A stretch of DNA of 64,000 nt, taken from positions 2,073,501-2,137,500 of the forward strand of contig BLAL01000162.1 in NCBI GenBank assembly GCA_015698045.1, given 5' to 3'. Numbering within the stretch: the stretch's first letter is position 1; the number at the start of each line of letters is the position of its first letter. Shown piece after piece: positions 25,986-35,866 of this stretch. A program made the position numbers and the translations under genes. Source of the stretch: Rhizophagus clarus (Eukaryota; Glomeromycota; Glomeromycetes; Glomerales; Glomeraceae). The notes below the pieces were generated by a model, which was not told the origin of the DNA, ran no database searches, and worked only from the letters and a program-made list of their open reading frames with translations.

Positions 25986-26441
25986 TGATATAATACTTTT
26001 CAAAAATTAAATACTTATTTTTCTTTATTGAAAAGCATATTAATGCATTTAGGTTTGTTGATTGCCCAGACTAATTTATTAGAATATACTATATAGATTA
26101 TCTTAGTTAATAAAATTTATAACATAGAATTGCAATTTTGTTTTTTTTTGATGATGTGAGATTTACATAGTTCATTGATTATATTATTTAGTTTATTTTT
26201 TTTTATTCATCTTATTGTTAAGAAATAAACATTTTTAATCAATAAAACATGTGAACTCTTAAATTAATAAATTGTTTTAACACTATTAACAGTTTATAAA
26301 TAAAATTTTATAATATAAAAATTATTTCGAATAAAAAATTTTAAAAATATTTTTTTTTCATAGTGCCAAGTTTCTAAAAAAAAAAATAATGTGGCGCATA
26401 AATCACGTGATATAGAGGGAGGAAATTTCCCCCCGGTTAAG

Positions 26442-27064
26442 ATTAGCAATACTCATTAAAAATGAAAATTATTACGGTCGATATATCTACTATTTTTAGA
26501 TTTGTACTACAATGTCACGTTACCGAAAATTTTTTGGTGGTGTTTTTGGGGTAGTTAAATTTTTTGTGGTAAATCGTTAAAGCGGGTAGAATCACGTGAT
26601 CACAGTAAAATTATTTGTCACCAGCATCACGCCCTCTACCTTTTCATCTTTTTCGGTTTGTAAAATCCTATTTGTCACGCTAGTTATTTGACACATACGT
26701 AGCAATCCGGACCTGATATCGCAACGGAAACTTTTTGAAAAATTAAAACTGCAATTGTAATTTGTATCATTTGAAGAAATATATTGTTATTAAATTATAC
26801 ATTAATAAATTAACAAATTAACAACGGTTATATAATTTGATTTTTTTATTATTATAATTATATAAACTCGACAAATATAACTGCTAATGTACCTAATGTA
26901 TCCATATTACACTATAACGATAATGATCGCCAAAAAAAATTCCATTGTAAATGTGAAACTATTAGTCATCATTTTTAGTCACAAAAAAAAGTATAAAAAT
27001 ATGAAATGACTCATTTGGTTTATATTTTTAACATTTTTTTTAAACGCGAAAAAAACTATCAAAT
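26442..27064. other. Upstream region of the gene at 27065
   Basis: Mixed-composition DNA with a CACGTG box near 26594 and AT-rich stretches. It probably includes the promoter of the following gene. No other feature identified. Confidence 0.35.
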
Positions 27065-27778
27065 ATGTCGGATATGTCAGTTGAATCAAAGTCTTTAAAG
27101 TCTCCACGACGCCTAAGGGATTCGGAGGAACTAAAGTCTATACGACACCAAAGGGCTTTAGAATTATTACAAAAGCCTGGAATGAGGGAATCTTTCAGAG
27201 CACATATTAATTTGTCTGCATTAAAAGAGTTTGAAGAAGCTGGAGAGCCTTTTGAAGAGGACGACGAGATTTTAGGTATTTATAATCGGTTAGAACTTTT
27301 ACAAATCTCAAAGTTTAAACTTTATTCGTTGAACTTCTAGCATACCTTGAATATAAGAAACGCGAAGATCATAAGAATGACGTTAACTTTAGATCAACTG
27401 GTGAGGTTACTAGACAGAGATCAATTGGTAAGTCAAGTCCATTAATGTTCTACTTGATCAATAAAGCCGAACTCATATGACATAACTTTTTAAGGAACCG
27501 GAGGACGAGCCTCTTCCAAAGGAGACAAACGAAATGTTGGAGATATGTTTGGGGTTCACTCCAACAATAGTCCGAAAACCAGGAAGGAAAGCCCGCAATC
27601 TACTTCCAAAGACCATCGAATTGCTTCCGTATCTGGGAACAATAAATATAGTGATAAAAAATTTAGATCCGACGGAATTTCCTTCCCTGTCAATGTACCT
27701 AACCGACATGCTAAACGAGCTGAGGTCATTAAATCTCCTAAACAACTACATAAAGAAAAACTTGCAGGTCAAAATTAG
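27065..27778 (+). CDS. Hypothetical protein, three exons
   Basis: I do not recognise it. Exons 27065-27275, 27341-27427 and 27495-27778 join in frame through GTATTT/TAG and GTAAGT/AAG introns to give 193 residues. The N-terminal half is helical and charged (HQRALELLQKPGMRESFRAH, EFEEAGEPFEEDDEILAYLEYKKRED). The second half is basic and Ser/Lys-rich with low complexity and looks disordered. No signal peptide or membrane segment. Splice sites fit the host style and codon use is higher in GC than the surrounding DNA, which supports a true gene. An alternative frame in exon 3 (27534-27896) is also open, so the last exon frame is the least certain part. It sits among mobile elements. Confidence 0.5.
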
Positions 27779-28395
27779 ACAACATGTCAAGGACGAGTTG
27801 AAATTAGAACCACCAGCTCAACCCGGTGATCTTGTTCATAAAGAAAGTTGTTTGTATGCAATAATCTTACCTGGATGGCACCGTCTAATTTTATGACATA
27901 TTAGAGGGAGGTGGTTCAGAGCAATCGCCTTTTTCGATAATCATGATGATTATGTTTATTTTTTAAATATTTCAGTAACTATATAACAAGTGTTTAATTC
28001 TTGTATTAATTACAATCTTGCTTTCAATTCTGCTTATCAATTCTACTTTTCTATACCTAAACATAAATAGTGTAAAAAACTCTTTAATAAAATTTATAAA
28101 TTTATAGTGCAAATTGCAAATTTTTTAAAGATAATTTCTCATTATAAAATCCGTTCAAAGGAACCCTGTCGCCATGGCACGTCCGAAATGTGTGCGCGTA
28201 CATACAATCACCATTTTTGGCAAACCAAAATTGGTGATGGTATTAACTAAAGTAGTACAGTACGGTAATACAAATTTGCAAAAAATTGAATAGTAAGAAT
28301 TTTCGTACTAGTACGTACGAATATTTTAAAATTTTTTTTTTATTATACATTATTTTTCACGGGTTTTTTTAACATGTAAACATTATTTTACTTTA
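27779..28395. other. Intergenic, no gene seen
   Basis: AT-rich, with an alternative open frame overlapping the previous gene's end to 27896, and a few GC-richer words near 28160-28220 (GTCGCCATGGCACGTC). Nothing supported. Confidence 0.3.
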
Positions 28396-28399
28396 TTTA

Positions 28400-28860
28400 G
28401 CTGCGATTTTGTAATTCAATTGCTTCTGCTTCTGCTTCTGCTACTTCTTTTCCAAGCTTTACTTGACGTTCTAATAATGCTAATTTTTTTCTTCAAGTTC
28501 AATATTTAGCATAACTACGTTTTTTTTATTAATTGAGTTTGTAGATATTCTTCCCAGATTTTCAACCTATTTATATCTTCTAAATTAATAGTATTAGATC
28601 CTGTTTCTGCCAAAATGTTGGCTGTGATTTGAGAATTTGTATCATGTCGTAATCTTTTTTTTTTAGAGTTTATGGATGAAGCTTTTCTTTTACATGACTC
28701 AGATTTTTTGTTATATTTTACAGCTAAATTAATAAATATCAGTATATTTAAGGGTAGAGAAATCGCTATAATTTTTTTTATTATAGTAAAATGTCCAAAA
28801 AAAAAAAAAAAATTTGTAACACGATTTTCAGTGCAATCAAAACTTTTGTAATACTTAACC
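28400..28860 (-). pseudogene. Fragment of a coiled-coil protein, frameshifted
   Basis: The minus strand carries a Lys/Arg-rich segment (KRKASSINSKKKRLR), then LAETGSNTINLEDINRLKIWEEYLQTQLIKK. After a frame change near 28490 it has a coiled-coil end, LALLERQVKLGKEVAEAEAE then AIELQNRS and stop at about 28400. The two halves are in different frames and the first is preceded by T-rich, non-protein-like sequence. It looks like the C-terminal part of a regulator or transposon-linked DNA-binding protein. I cannot name the family. Confidence 0.4.
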
Positions 28861-29133
28861 AAATAGGATAAAACTTATACGAAAAAAAAAAAATGTTACG
28901 TTACAGAATTTTTTAAACTGATGACGGAAAATTTAAGGTAAAAAAATCAGCCAATCAAAAATTAGTCGGTCAAAATATCGATCACGTGATAGGGTGAGTA
29001 ATATCAAATCTCACCCAGGGTGAGGAATAAATTCACCTTGATCACCCATATTTGTATAACTGTATCTGTGGTATCCACCTGTAAAAATAAAAAAATAAAA
29101 TAAATAAAATAAATAAATTCACCCATATTTAAA

Positions 29134-29598
29134 TACAGTCTACCTTATACATGTTGCTGAAATTGGCCAAAATTATATTCTGAAATTGAAAGTCCAATGT
29201 CTGAAAATATCTGAAAATATTTTATAATTCTAGTCAGCATTACAAATTTGACCAAATTACTAAAATATTTCCAGCCAATTTTGGCCTTTGGACTTTCAAT
29301 TTTGGAAATAATTTTGGCCAATTTTGGCAATATGTATAGTCTACCTTCCATATAGTCATCCTCTATATAATCACATCATATAAATCCCTTCTTATAAGCA
29401 ACTTTTCGTAAAAACTAATGCCTATTAACTCTATATAAAAAAACCCCTTTATAATCACAACATTTTTATAGTCATACCCCCTTAGATCCACTAATTAGTA
29501 GTTATATATAAAAATTCCTTTATACAGTCACTTTTCCTTATAATTACACTTTTTATTTTTGATTTCAAGGGATGTGACTATAAAGGGAGCTGACTGTA
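29134..29598. mobile_element. Pogo-like MITE, split by a second insertion
   Basis: The left end reads TACAGTCTACCTT, is interrupted by the 191-bp insertion, and resumes CCATATAGTCATCC. The complement of the right end reads TACAGTCAGCTCCCTTTATA then GTCACATCCC. With the insertion removed, the ends align over about 30 bp and TA flanks both tips. Internally, phrases like TATATAAAAA(C)CCCTTTATA and TAATCACA recur. No coding capacity. Confidence 0.65.
29147..29337. mobile_element. 191-bp inverted-repeat MITE with 10-bp target duplication
   Basis: Long inverted arms: ATACATGTTGCTGAAATTGG on the left, and ATACATATTGCCAAAATTGG from the complement of the right end. Similarity continues for about 60 bp per arm, through a TTGAAAGTCCAA block. 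The decamer AGTCTACCTT is present at 29137-29146 and again at 29338-29347, a target-site duplication of 9-11 bp class (MULE-like). Confidence 0.75.
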
Positions 29599-30535
29599 TA
29601 TATATTAATTAAATGATATTAATTAATAATTAATTAATTACCTTTATGATTTGATACATTTGCTGCTTTTTAACTTTACTTTATCATATTTGGTATATAG
29701 TATACTTGAATTATCTTGGATATATTAATTTTTGATAATTTTTTATCATATTTTTTTTCATTAAAAAAAAAAATTAAATTAATAGTTGAAAATGATATTA
29801 AAAATTAGTAAAAATATATAGGAATATATTACCATAATATATATTTAATGTTTTACAAAATTTTAGTTTAAGAAAAGAGATTATTTCACATTACAGATGT
29901 AATTACATATGTGCTTTCAATTTATATTTCTATTATTTGGCTTTAAACAAATAAAATGAATACAATTCCATTACTTTTCTTTTCATGTTTATAATATAAC
30001 TAATATGACTTTAATTGTTTTTTTTCTTTATTAATTAAAGCATAAACTGCTTCTACTGCATTAGTATTATTATCATCATATTATTTAATACTCCATTTTT
30101 GACATATTTACTGTATATTTAAAAATAAAATTATTCATAAAGTTTTATAATATTCTACCTAATTTAATAATATAAAAAAATGGTTTAATATTTATTTTAA
30201 AGTTATTTCAGATTTAAATAATAAATTGATTTACCTTTTACATAAAATTCATCTGAAGATTTAATTGCATTCAAAATATGTAAATTCAACAAATTCTTGT
30301 AAAGGAGTATTTTATTAAATTATATATTTTAGGACCTCTTTTACTTTTAATAGAAGTCTTTAAAAAAAATTTCAAATTTACTAGCAGTAATTTTAAATCC
30401 TTTTTATTTTTATTTTATAATTTACCTTATATATATAATGATCTTTTAAATTTATATTAAATTTTACCTTAGACTTTTGGAAACCTAAATTTTTTTATAA
30501 TATTAATTTATTTAATATAAATTTAATAAAAATAT
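29599..30535. other. AT-rich spacer
   Basis: No gene seen. The stretch is homopolymer and AATTAATT-rich DNA. Confidence 0.4.
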
Positions 30536-30539
30536 ATTG

Positions 30540-31225
30540 TAATTAAAAAAATTCTCTATTAAAAATATCTCTTGTAAACTTTTAAAAAAATCTCAAAAAA
30601 AAAAAATCTCTATTTTCTATATGAACCTTAAAAAATCTCAAAAAAAAATTTTCATCAAAAATATTTATATGAACCTTAAAAAATTTTACAAAAAAGAAAT
30701 TTTTATCAAAATATCCAAATAAGGATAATTTAGGAAGAAATTTAACAGAAATAATTGAATATAGTTAGAAACAAAAATTATATATGTTATAAAAAAATCT
30801 TTATTATAATATCCCATACAAACTCTTCTTATATGAACTCTTAGAAATCTCAAAAAAAAAAATTTTTATTTATCAAAAATATCCTATACGAATCTTAGGA
30901 AATCTCTCAAAAAAAAAAAAAAAAATTTTTTATCAAATATCCCATATGAACCCTTCCCATATGAACTCTTAGAAAATCTCTTAAAAAAAAAATTTTCTAT
31001 CAGATATCTCATACGAACTCTTCTTATACGAACTCTTAAAAAAATCAAAAAAAATTTTCTATCAGATATTCCATATGAACTCTTCCCATACAAACAAACT
31101 CTTAAAAAATCTCCAAAATATTCTATACAAACTCTTCCCATATAAACTCTTAGAAATGAAAAATAAAAATCTCTATTCATCAAAAATATCCTATACGAAT
31201 CTTAGGAAATCTCCCAAAAAAATTT
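30540..31225. repeat. Degenerate minisatellite, unit about 60-75 bp
   Basis: Repeats built from TCCCATACGAACTCTTC, CATATGAACTCTTAGAAAATC and a run of A followed by TTTTTCTATCAGATAT. At least eight units. Spacing varies, mainly by A-run length. The 99-residue minus-strand ORF (30884-31183), with repeated FLRVR and SSYG, is the repeat read through. Confidence 0.7.
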
Positions 31226-32275
31226 AAGGCAAAATTTTGCCGATTATCTTTGACCTTATATGTATTTTTCGGAGTCCTATTATACAAATCCAGATCTAAG
31301 TTTTTTTAGTAATATTCGAGATCCTAGTAAAATTCCTGTTATAAAGTTTTCTTATTCTGAAAAAGAAATTAATTATGAATCTTTCTTATAACAATTTTAA
31401 GAAGACTGGAGAGCTATCACTCATTCACTCACTTACTCATTTATTCTCTCACTCTCTTATTCTCTCACGGCCATAACATGTCAAGATTGGGAAAAAACTC
31501 CAAGTATTTGAAATTTAAAAGACGGTTAAGAAAATATAGAAAAGTAGTTATTTCTTAAACCTTATGTGATTACACATGTAATAAAATGCATGTGATTTGT
31601 TAAATTATTAATGTTGGCATAATTCTATGGTTTTCAGGTATGACATTATTCATTTTAATATTATTAAGGACACAAATGTTTTTTTTATAGAATAAGTAGT
31701 AAAGCTTATAATGTGTCATTCATCGATGCTGTTAAAATTTGAACAAAGGATAAAGTATCATACTCGAAGTTTCCAAACAAACTAATAATACTAATTATTG
31801 CATATCGGCGGATTTGTTTCATCGTCCAAATATGTTAAATTTTGTTATACAATGTATTATAAAAGTTAAAGATATGCAATATAGTGATCTAAAAAAATGC
31901 GTATAATTTTTAAAAAGTGCAATTCAGCACAATTTTAATTTTGGTCAGAATTAACATAATTTCAGCTAGATTTAATATACCGTAACTGGTAATATGATAG
32001 TAATGATAATTAGTTAAACAAAAAAGAAAAAAAACTTTCACCACAATCATTAAATCTATAATTACAAAAACAATTTCACACTTAATAATTTGTTGAATAA
32101 TAATTAATATCACTATAAATTAATAAAAAGGAAATTGTATGAAAAAAACTATATTTTAATTCAAAGAAAAAAAATTACACCACACTGTATACATGATTTT
32201 ATAAAAAATTAAGCCGCAATTGCATAATTTTAACTGTAATATTAATGTTATAATGCTGTATTAATTGCACATGCA
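31226..32275. other. Intergenic, no gene seen
   Basis: AT-rich. A short CTCATTCACTCACTTACTCA simple repeat lies near 31418-31465. No supported ORF. Confidence 0.4.
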
Positions 32276-32279
32276 CTGC

Positions 32280-33115
32280 AATATATAAGAAAAAAATGGA
32301 AAATACAGTAAGAAAGGACAAAGGAAGAATAAAGGAAATAAGAGATAAATGAAAAGGGATAAAGGGAAGTAAAGATGATCAAAGAGAAATGAGGAAGGAA
32401 TAAAAAAGGTAAAGGATAGTGAAAAAGAATGAATGAAACAAAAAAAGAATGAAAATGAATGAGAAAATGAAAGGGAATGAAAAGGAATAAAGAGAATGAA
32501 AAAAAATAAAAGGAATAAAAGAAGCAAATGGCAAATGAAAAAAAAATAAGAGGAATGAAAGAGAATGAAAGGAAGCAAAGGAGGAATGAAAATCAATAAA
32601 GGGAACAAAAAAAGCAACGAAAGAAATCAAAGATCAATGAAATAAACCAAAAAAGCAATAAAAGAAACAATGATGAAAGGAATAAAAAATCAATGAAAGG
32701 AATAACAAAAGAACCACAAAAGATCAATGAAAGAACCATAGAAGAAACGAAAGGAATAATGAAAAAAAGAAACGAAAAAACTACGAAAAGAAGAGAAATA
32801 AAGGGAAAAAAAATGAAAGAAAAGCCAGAACACCCACCCATAGAAAAAAAAAGAAAGAAAACGGTTAATATCATCTTAAAAGAAAAATAAAACAACAGGA
32901 GAAGAGACGTAAGAGACTTACTTGAATTTTCACTCATATGGTACACATCTAAAAAGACAAAAAGTTTAGTAAAAGAACAAGGGAAAGAATGAAAAGAAAA
33001 CAAAAAAAAGGAGAAGAAATTAAAACTCACCTTGAATTTCTGAAATGGATAAAAACAGCCACGCCTAAAAAAAAGAACAAGTTAATAAGAGACAAAAGAA
33101 AGGAGAATAAAAGCA
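32280..33115. repeat. Purine-rich low-complexity tract
   Basis: About 800 bp whose plus strand is nearly all A and G, in words such as AATGAAAGGAATAAAAGAA. The minus strand is the matching pyrimidine tract and yields long Phe/Ser/Leu-rich spurious ORFs. The composition mirrors the tract at 24653-25985 but with opposite strand polarity. No exact shared unit was confirmed. Confidence 0.7.
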
Positions 33116-33167
33116 AAAAAAACTTACCTGTTACAGTATTTAATCCCGAAGCTAAAGGTAACGCCAT
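32918..33167 (-). CDS. Possible tiny gene with micro-exons
   Basis: Tentative. On the minus strand an ATG at 33165-33167 starts MALPLASGLNTVTG, then a GTAAGT donor (about 33124). A T-rich TAG acceptor (about 33067) leads to a 34-nt exon ending at GTGAGT (about 33030), and another T-rich TAG (about 32954) to a short exon ending at GTAAGT. Joined, it reads about 30 residues (MALPLASGLNTVTGVAVFIH, then FRNSRCVPYE) before a stop. The run of correctly spaced splice signals is the evidence. The peptide has no known family and the model may be chance. Confidence 0.22.
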
Positions 33168-33179
33168 TAACTAAAAAAT

Positions 33180-33640
33180 TTAAATTGTGGTTTATAATTT
33201 TTGAAAAAAAAAATTATTTTTTTATTTTTTAAAAAAAAAATTCCCTTATCATAAAACAAATGATTTTTTATTTTTTTAAAAAAAATTTCCCTTAAAAAAA
33301 ACGACATTTTTTTAAAAAAAAAATTTCACTTAAAAAAAACGATATATTTTTTTAAAAAAAATTTCCCTTCCGCCAAAATAAAAATCTGAAGTCTGAACAA
33401 AACTACTAGCATTGATTATCTATTTATAACATAAAAGGCAATATCGCTTGCCATTTACGATAAGCTTATCTCATGAGTTGATATAAAAAAGGAATATGTT
33501 ATATATCACATGCACTTTATCTAGTTTTGAACTGGTATAACCGGTATTATGATCTGATTATTTGGGTAAACAGGTTTTTTTTTTGAATTTATTACATTTA
33601 GATAAAAAACAATTTAAAAAAATAATTATTTTTTTTTTTC
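33180..33640. other. Spacer before the exon-like array
   Basis: Several copies of TTTTTTAAAAAAAAATTTCCCTT at 33200-33370, then AT-rich DNA. No first exon for the array could be identified here. Confidence 0.35.
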
Positions 33641-35410
33641 TTTTTTGTAGTATTGCCAGACGAAAAGCATGACCGGACTATTGGAATTAAGATAAGGGAG
33701 GGTTGGGGTAGTGTTTTTCGTTGTTGTTTTTTTTAATTAATTAATTAATTATTTTTTTTTTTTCTTTTTTTGTAGTGTTGCCAGACAAAAAACATAACTG
33801 GACTTTTGGAATTAAGGTAAGGAAGGGTTGGAGGAGGTGTTTTTTGTTGGTTTTTTTATTTAATTAATTAATTATTTTTTTTTTCTTTTTTTGTAGTGTT
33901 GCCAGACGAAAAACATGACCGGACTTTTGGAATTAAGGTAAGGAGGTGTTTTTCGTTGGTTTTTTTATTTAATTAATTAATTATTATTATTTTTTTCTTT
34001 TTTGTAGTGTTGCCAGATGAAAAGCATGACCGGACTATTGGAATTAAGGTAAGAGAGGGTTGGGGTAGTGTTTTTTGTTTAATTAATTAATTATTTTTTT
34101 GTTTGTTTTTTCTTTTTTGTAGTGTTGTCGGACGAAAAGCATGATCAGACTATTGGAATTAAAGTAAGGAAGGGTTGGGGGAGGTGTTTTTTGTTTAATT
34201 AATTAATTATTTATTTGTTTTTTTTTTTCTTTTTTTTAGTGTTGCTGGACGAAAAGCATGACCGGACTATTAGAATTAAGATAAGGGAGGGTTGGGGTGG
34301 TGTTTTTTGTTTAATTAATTAATTATTTATTTGTTTTTTTTTTCTTTTTTGTAGTGTTACCAGACAAAAAGCACGACCAGACTATTGGAATTAAGGTAAG
34401 GGAGGGTTGGGGTGGTGTTTTTCGTTGTTGTTTTTTTTAATTAATTAATTATTTATTTTTTTTTTTTCTTTTTTTGTAGTATTGCCAGACGAAAAATGTG
34501 ACTGGACTTTTGGAATTAAGGTAAGGAGGTATTTTTTGTTGGTTTTTTTTATTTAATTAATTAATTATTATTTTTTTTTCTTTTTTGTAGTGTTGCCAGA
34601 CGCAAAACATGACCGGACTATTGGAATTAAGGTAAGGGAGGGTTGGGGTGGTGTTTTTTGTTTAATTAATTAATTAATTATTTGTTTGTTTTTTCTTTTT
34701 TGTAGTGTTGCCAGACGAAAAGTACGACTGGACTATTGGAATTAAGGTAAGGGAGGGTTGGGGTGGTGTTTTTTGTTTAATTAATTAATTAATTATTTGT
34801 TTGTTTTTTCTTTTTTGTAGTGTTGCCAGACGAAAAGTACGACTGGACTATTGGAATTAAGGTAAGGGAGGGTTGGGGTGGTGTTTTTTGTTTAATTAAT
34901 TATTTATTTATTTGCTTTTTTTAATTAATTATTTATTTGCTTTTTTTTTCTTTTTTGTAGTATTGCCAGACGAAAAGCACGACCGGACTTTTGGAATTAA
35001 GGACAATTAAGGTAAGGGAGGGTTGGGGTGGTGTTTTTGTTGTTTTTTTTAATTAATTAATTATTTATTTGTTTTTTTTTTTGTAGTGTTGCCGGACGAA
35101 AAGCATGACTGGACTTTTAGAATTAAGGACAATTAAGGTAAGGGAGGGTTGGGAAGGTGTTTTTTGTTGTTTTTTTAATTAATTATTAATTTTTTTTTTT
35201 TTGTAGTGTTGCCGGATGAAAAGCATGACTGGACTTTTGGAATTAAGGACAATTAAGGTAAGGGAGGGTTGGGGTAGTGTTTTTCGTTGGTTTTTTTTTA
35301 ATTAATTAATTATTTATTTATTTTTTTCTTTTTTGTAGTGTTGCCAGACGAAAAGTATGACTGGACTTCACAATTTAATATTTTGACATTATTAAAACGA
35401 TTTGTTAAAT
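33641..35410 (+). repeat. Fifteen tandem exon-like units, each with intron signals
   Basis: Period about 110-125 bp. Every unit has an AATTAATTAATT stretch, a T-rich tract ending TTTTTTGTAG, a 41-nt block TGTTGCCAGACGAAAAGCAT followed by GACCGGACTATTGGAATTAAG, and a donor GTAAGG followed by GAGGGTTGGGGTGGTG. Blocks lie at 33651, 33776, 33897, 34008, 34123, 34240, 34355, 34480, 34591, 34706, 34821, 34961, 35087, 35207 and 35339. Blocks 12-14 are 51 nt (extra GGACAATTAA). The donor is GT in 12 of 14 units and AT in units 1 and 6. Gaps between blocks are 69-99 bp, the host intron size. The unit could be a duplicated exon with its introns, or a minisatellite that happens to contain splice signals. 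Confidence 0.8.
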
Positions 35411-35586
35411 AACTTTTATAAAAGCATTCTGTGCCTTTCATATATTGTGTATTTAAAAAAAAATTATCCTTTTATTTAATGATCATAGGGCCATTGGTGT
35501 TCTGAATCTAATGATATAACTTTTACTATTCTGTTTTACCGAGTTTTACCGAATGTAAAATAAAATAAAAGTATATTGATCATAAT

Positions 35587-35866
35587 ATGACTTATCTGCA
35601 GCAAATGGAATTTCTTGAGACGCGGGTATGTTGTTTCTTTGGAAAAAATATCGGAATTGACTTTAAGAAATGTTCTAACGTTTCTTCTTTTTTAATTTTT
35701 GTAGGTGATGAGTTATCTGGGCTTATTGGGATACAGGTATATTGTTTTTGTAGAAAGGCAGCGTTCGCAAGGCTCTGTAACAACGATCATTTATTTAAAA
35801 GTCAAAGCTTTCGTACTGGTGGATTTAAATATCATGAGATTTCAATGTCGGTTAAATGAATTTTAA
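35587..35866 (+). CDS. Small hypothetical protein, two exons
   Basis: Not recognised. Exon 1 (35587-35625) MTYLQQMEFLETR, then a GTATGT/TTTGTAG intron of 79 bp, and exon 2 (35705-35866) in phase 0 starting VMSYLGLLGYRYIVF, total 66 residues. The intron also reads open in the unspliced frame, so a 90-residue unspliced version exists, but it has a T-rich poorly conserved-looking insert that matches an intron. It lies 200 bp after the exon-like array on the same strand and could be part of the same transcript. Confidence 0.3.

Larger units (their letters stand above)
24228..26441. mobile_element. Possible larger inverted-repeat element enclosing the pyrimidine tract
   Basis: The left end CTTAATGGGAGGAATTTCCT and the complement of the right end CTTAACCGGGGGGAAATTTC followed by CTCC are similar. 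Flanking octamers ATTACTAA and ATTAGCAA agree at six of eight bases, a possible old 8-bp target duplication. Both ends are partly palindromic in themselves, which weakens the case. No transposase is inside. Confidence 0.35.

Noticed and set aside
24653..26010. Several long Phe/Ser/Leu-rich ORFs in the pyrimidine tract
   Set aside because: Low-complexity C/T DNA lacks stops on that strand. Overlapping frames are equally open, which real genes do not show.
30884..31183. Minus-strand ORF with repeated FLRVR and SSYG
   Set aside because: Direct translation of the minisatellite, with unit boundaries matching the DNA repeat.
32261..33030. Minus-strand hydrophobic ORFs of 83-145 residues
   Set aside because: Pyrimidine strand of the A/G tract, with the same composition effect; no domain or start context.
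33641..35410. CRISPR array
   Set aside because: The repeats are about 110-125 bp with near-identical content throughout, not short repeats with unique spacers, and the DNA is eukaryotic.
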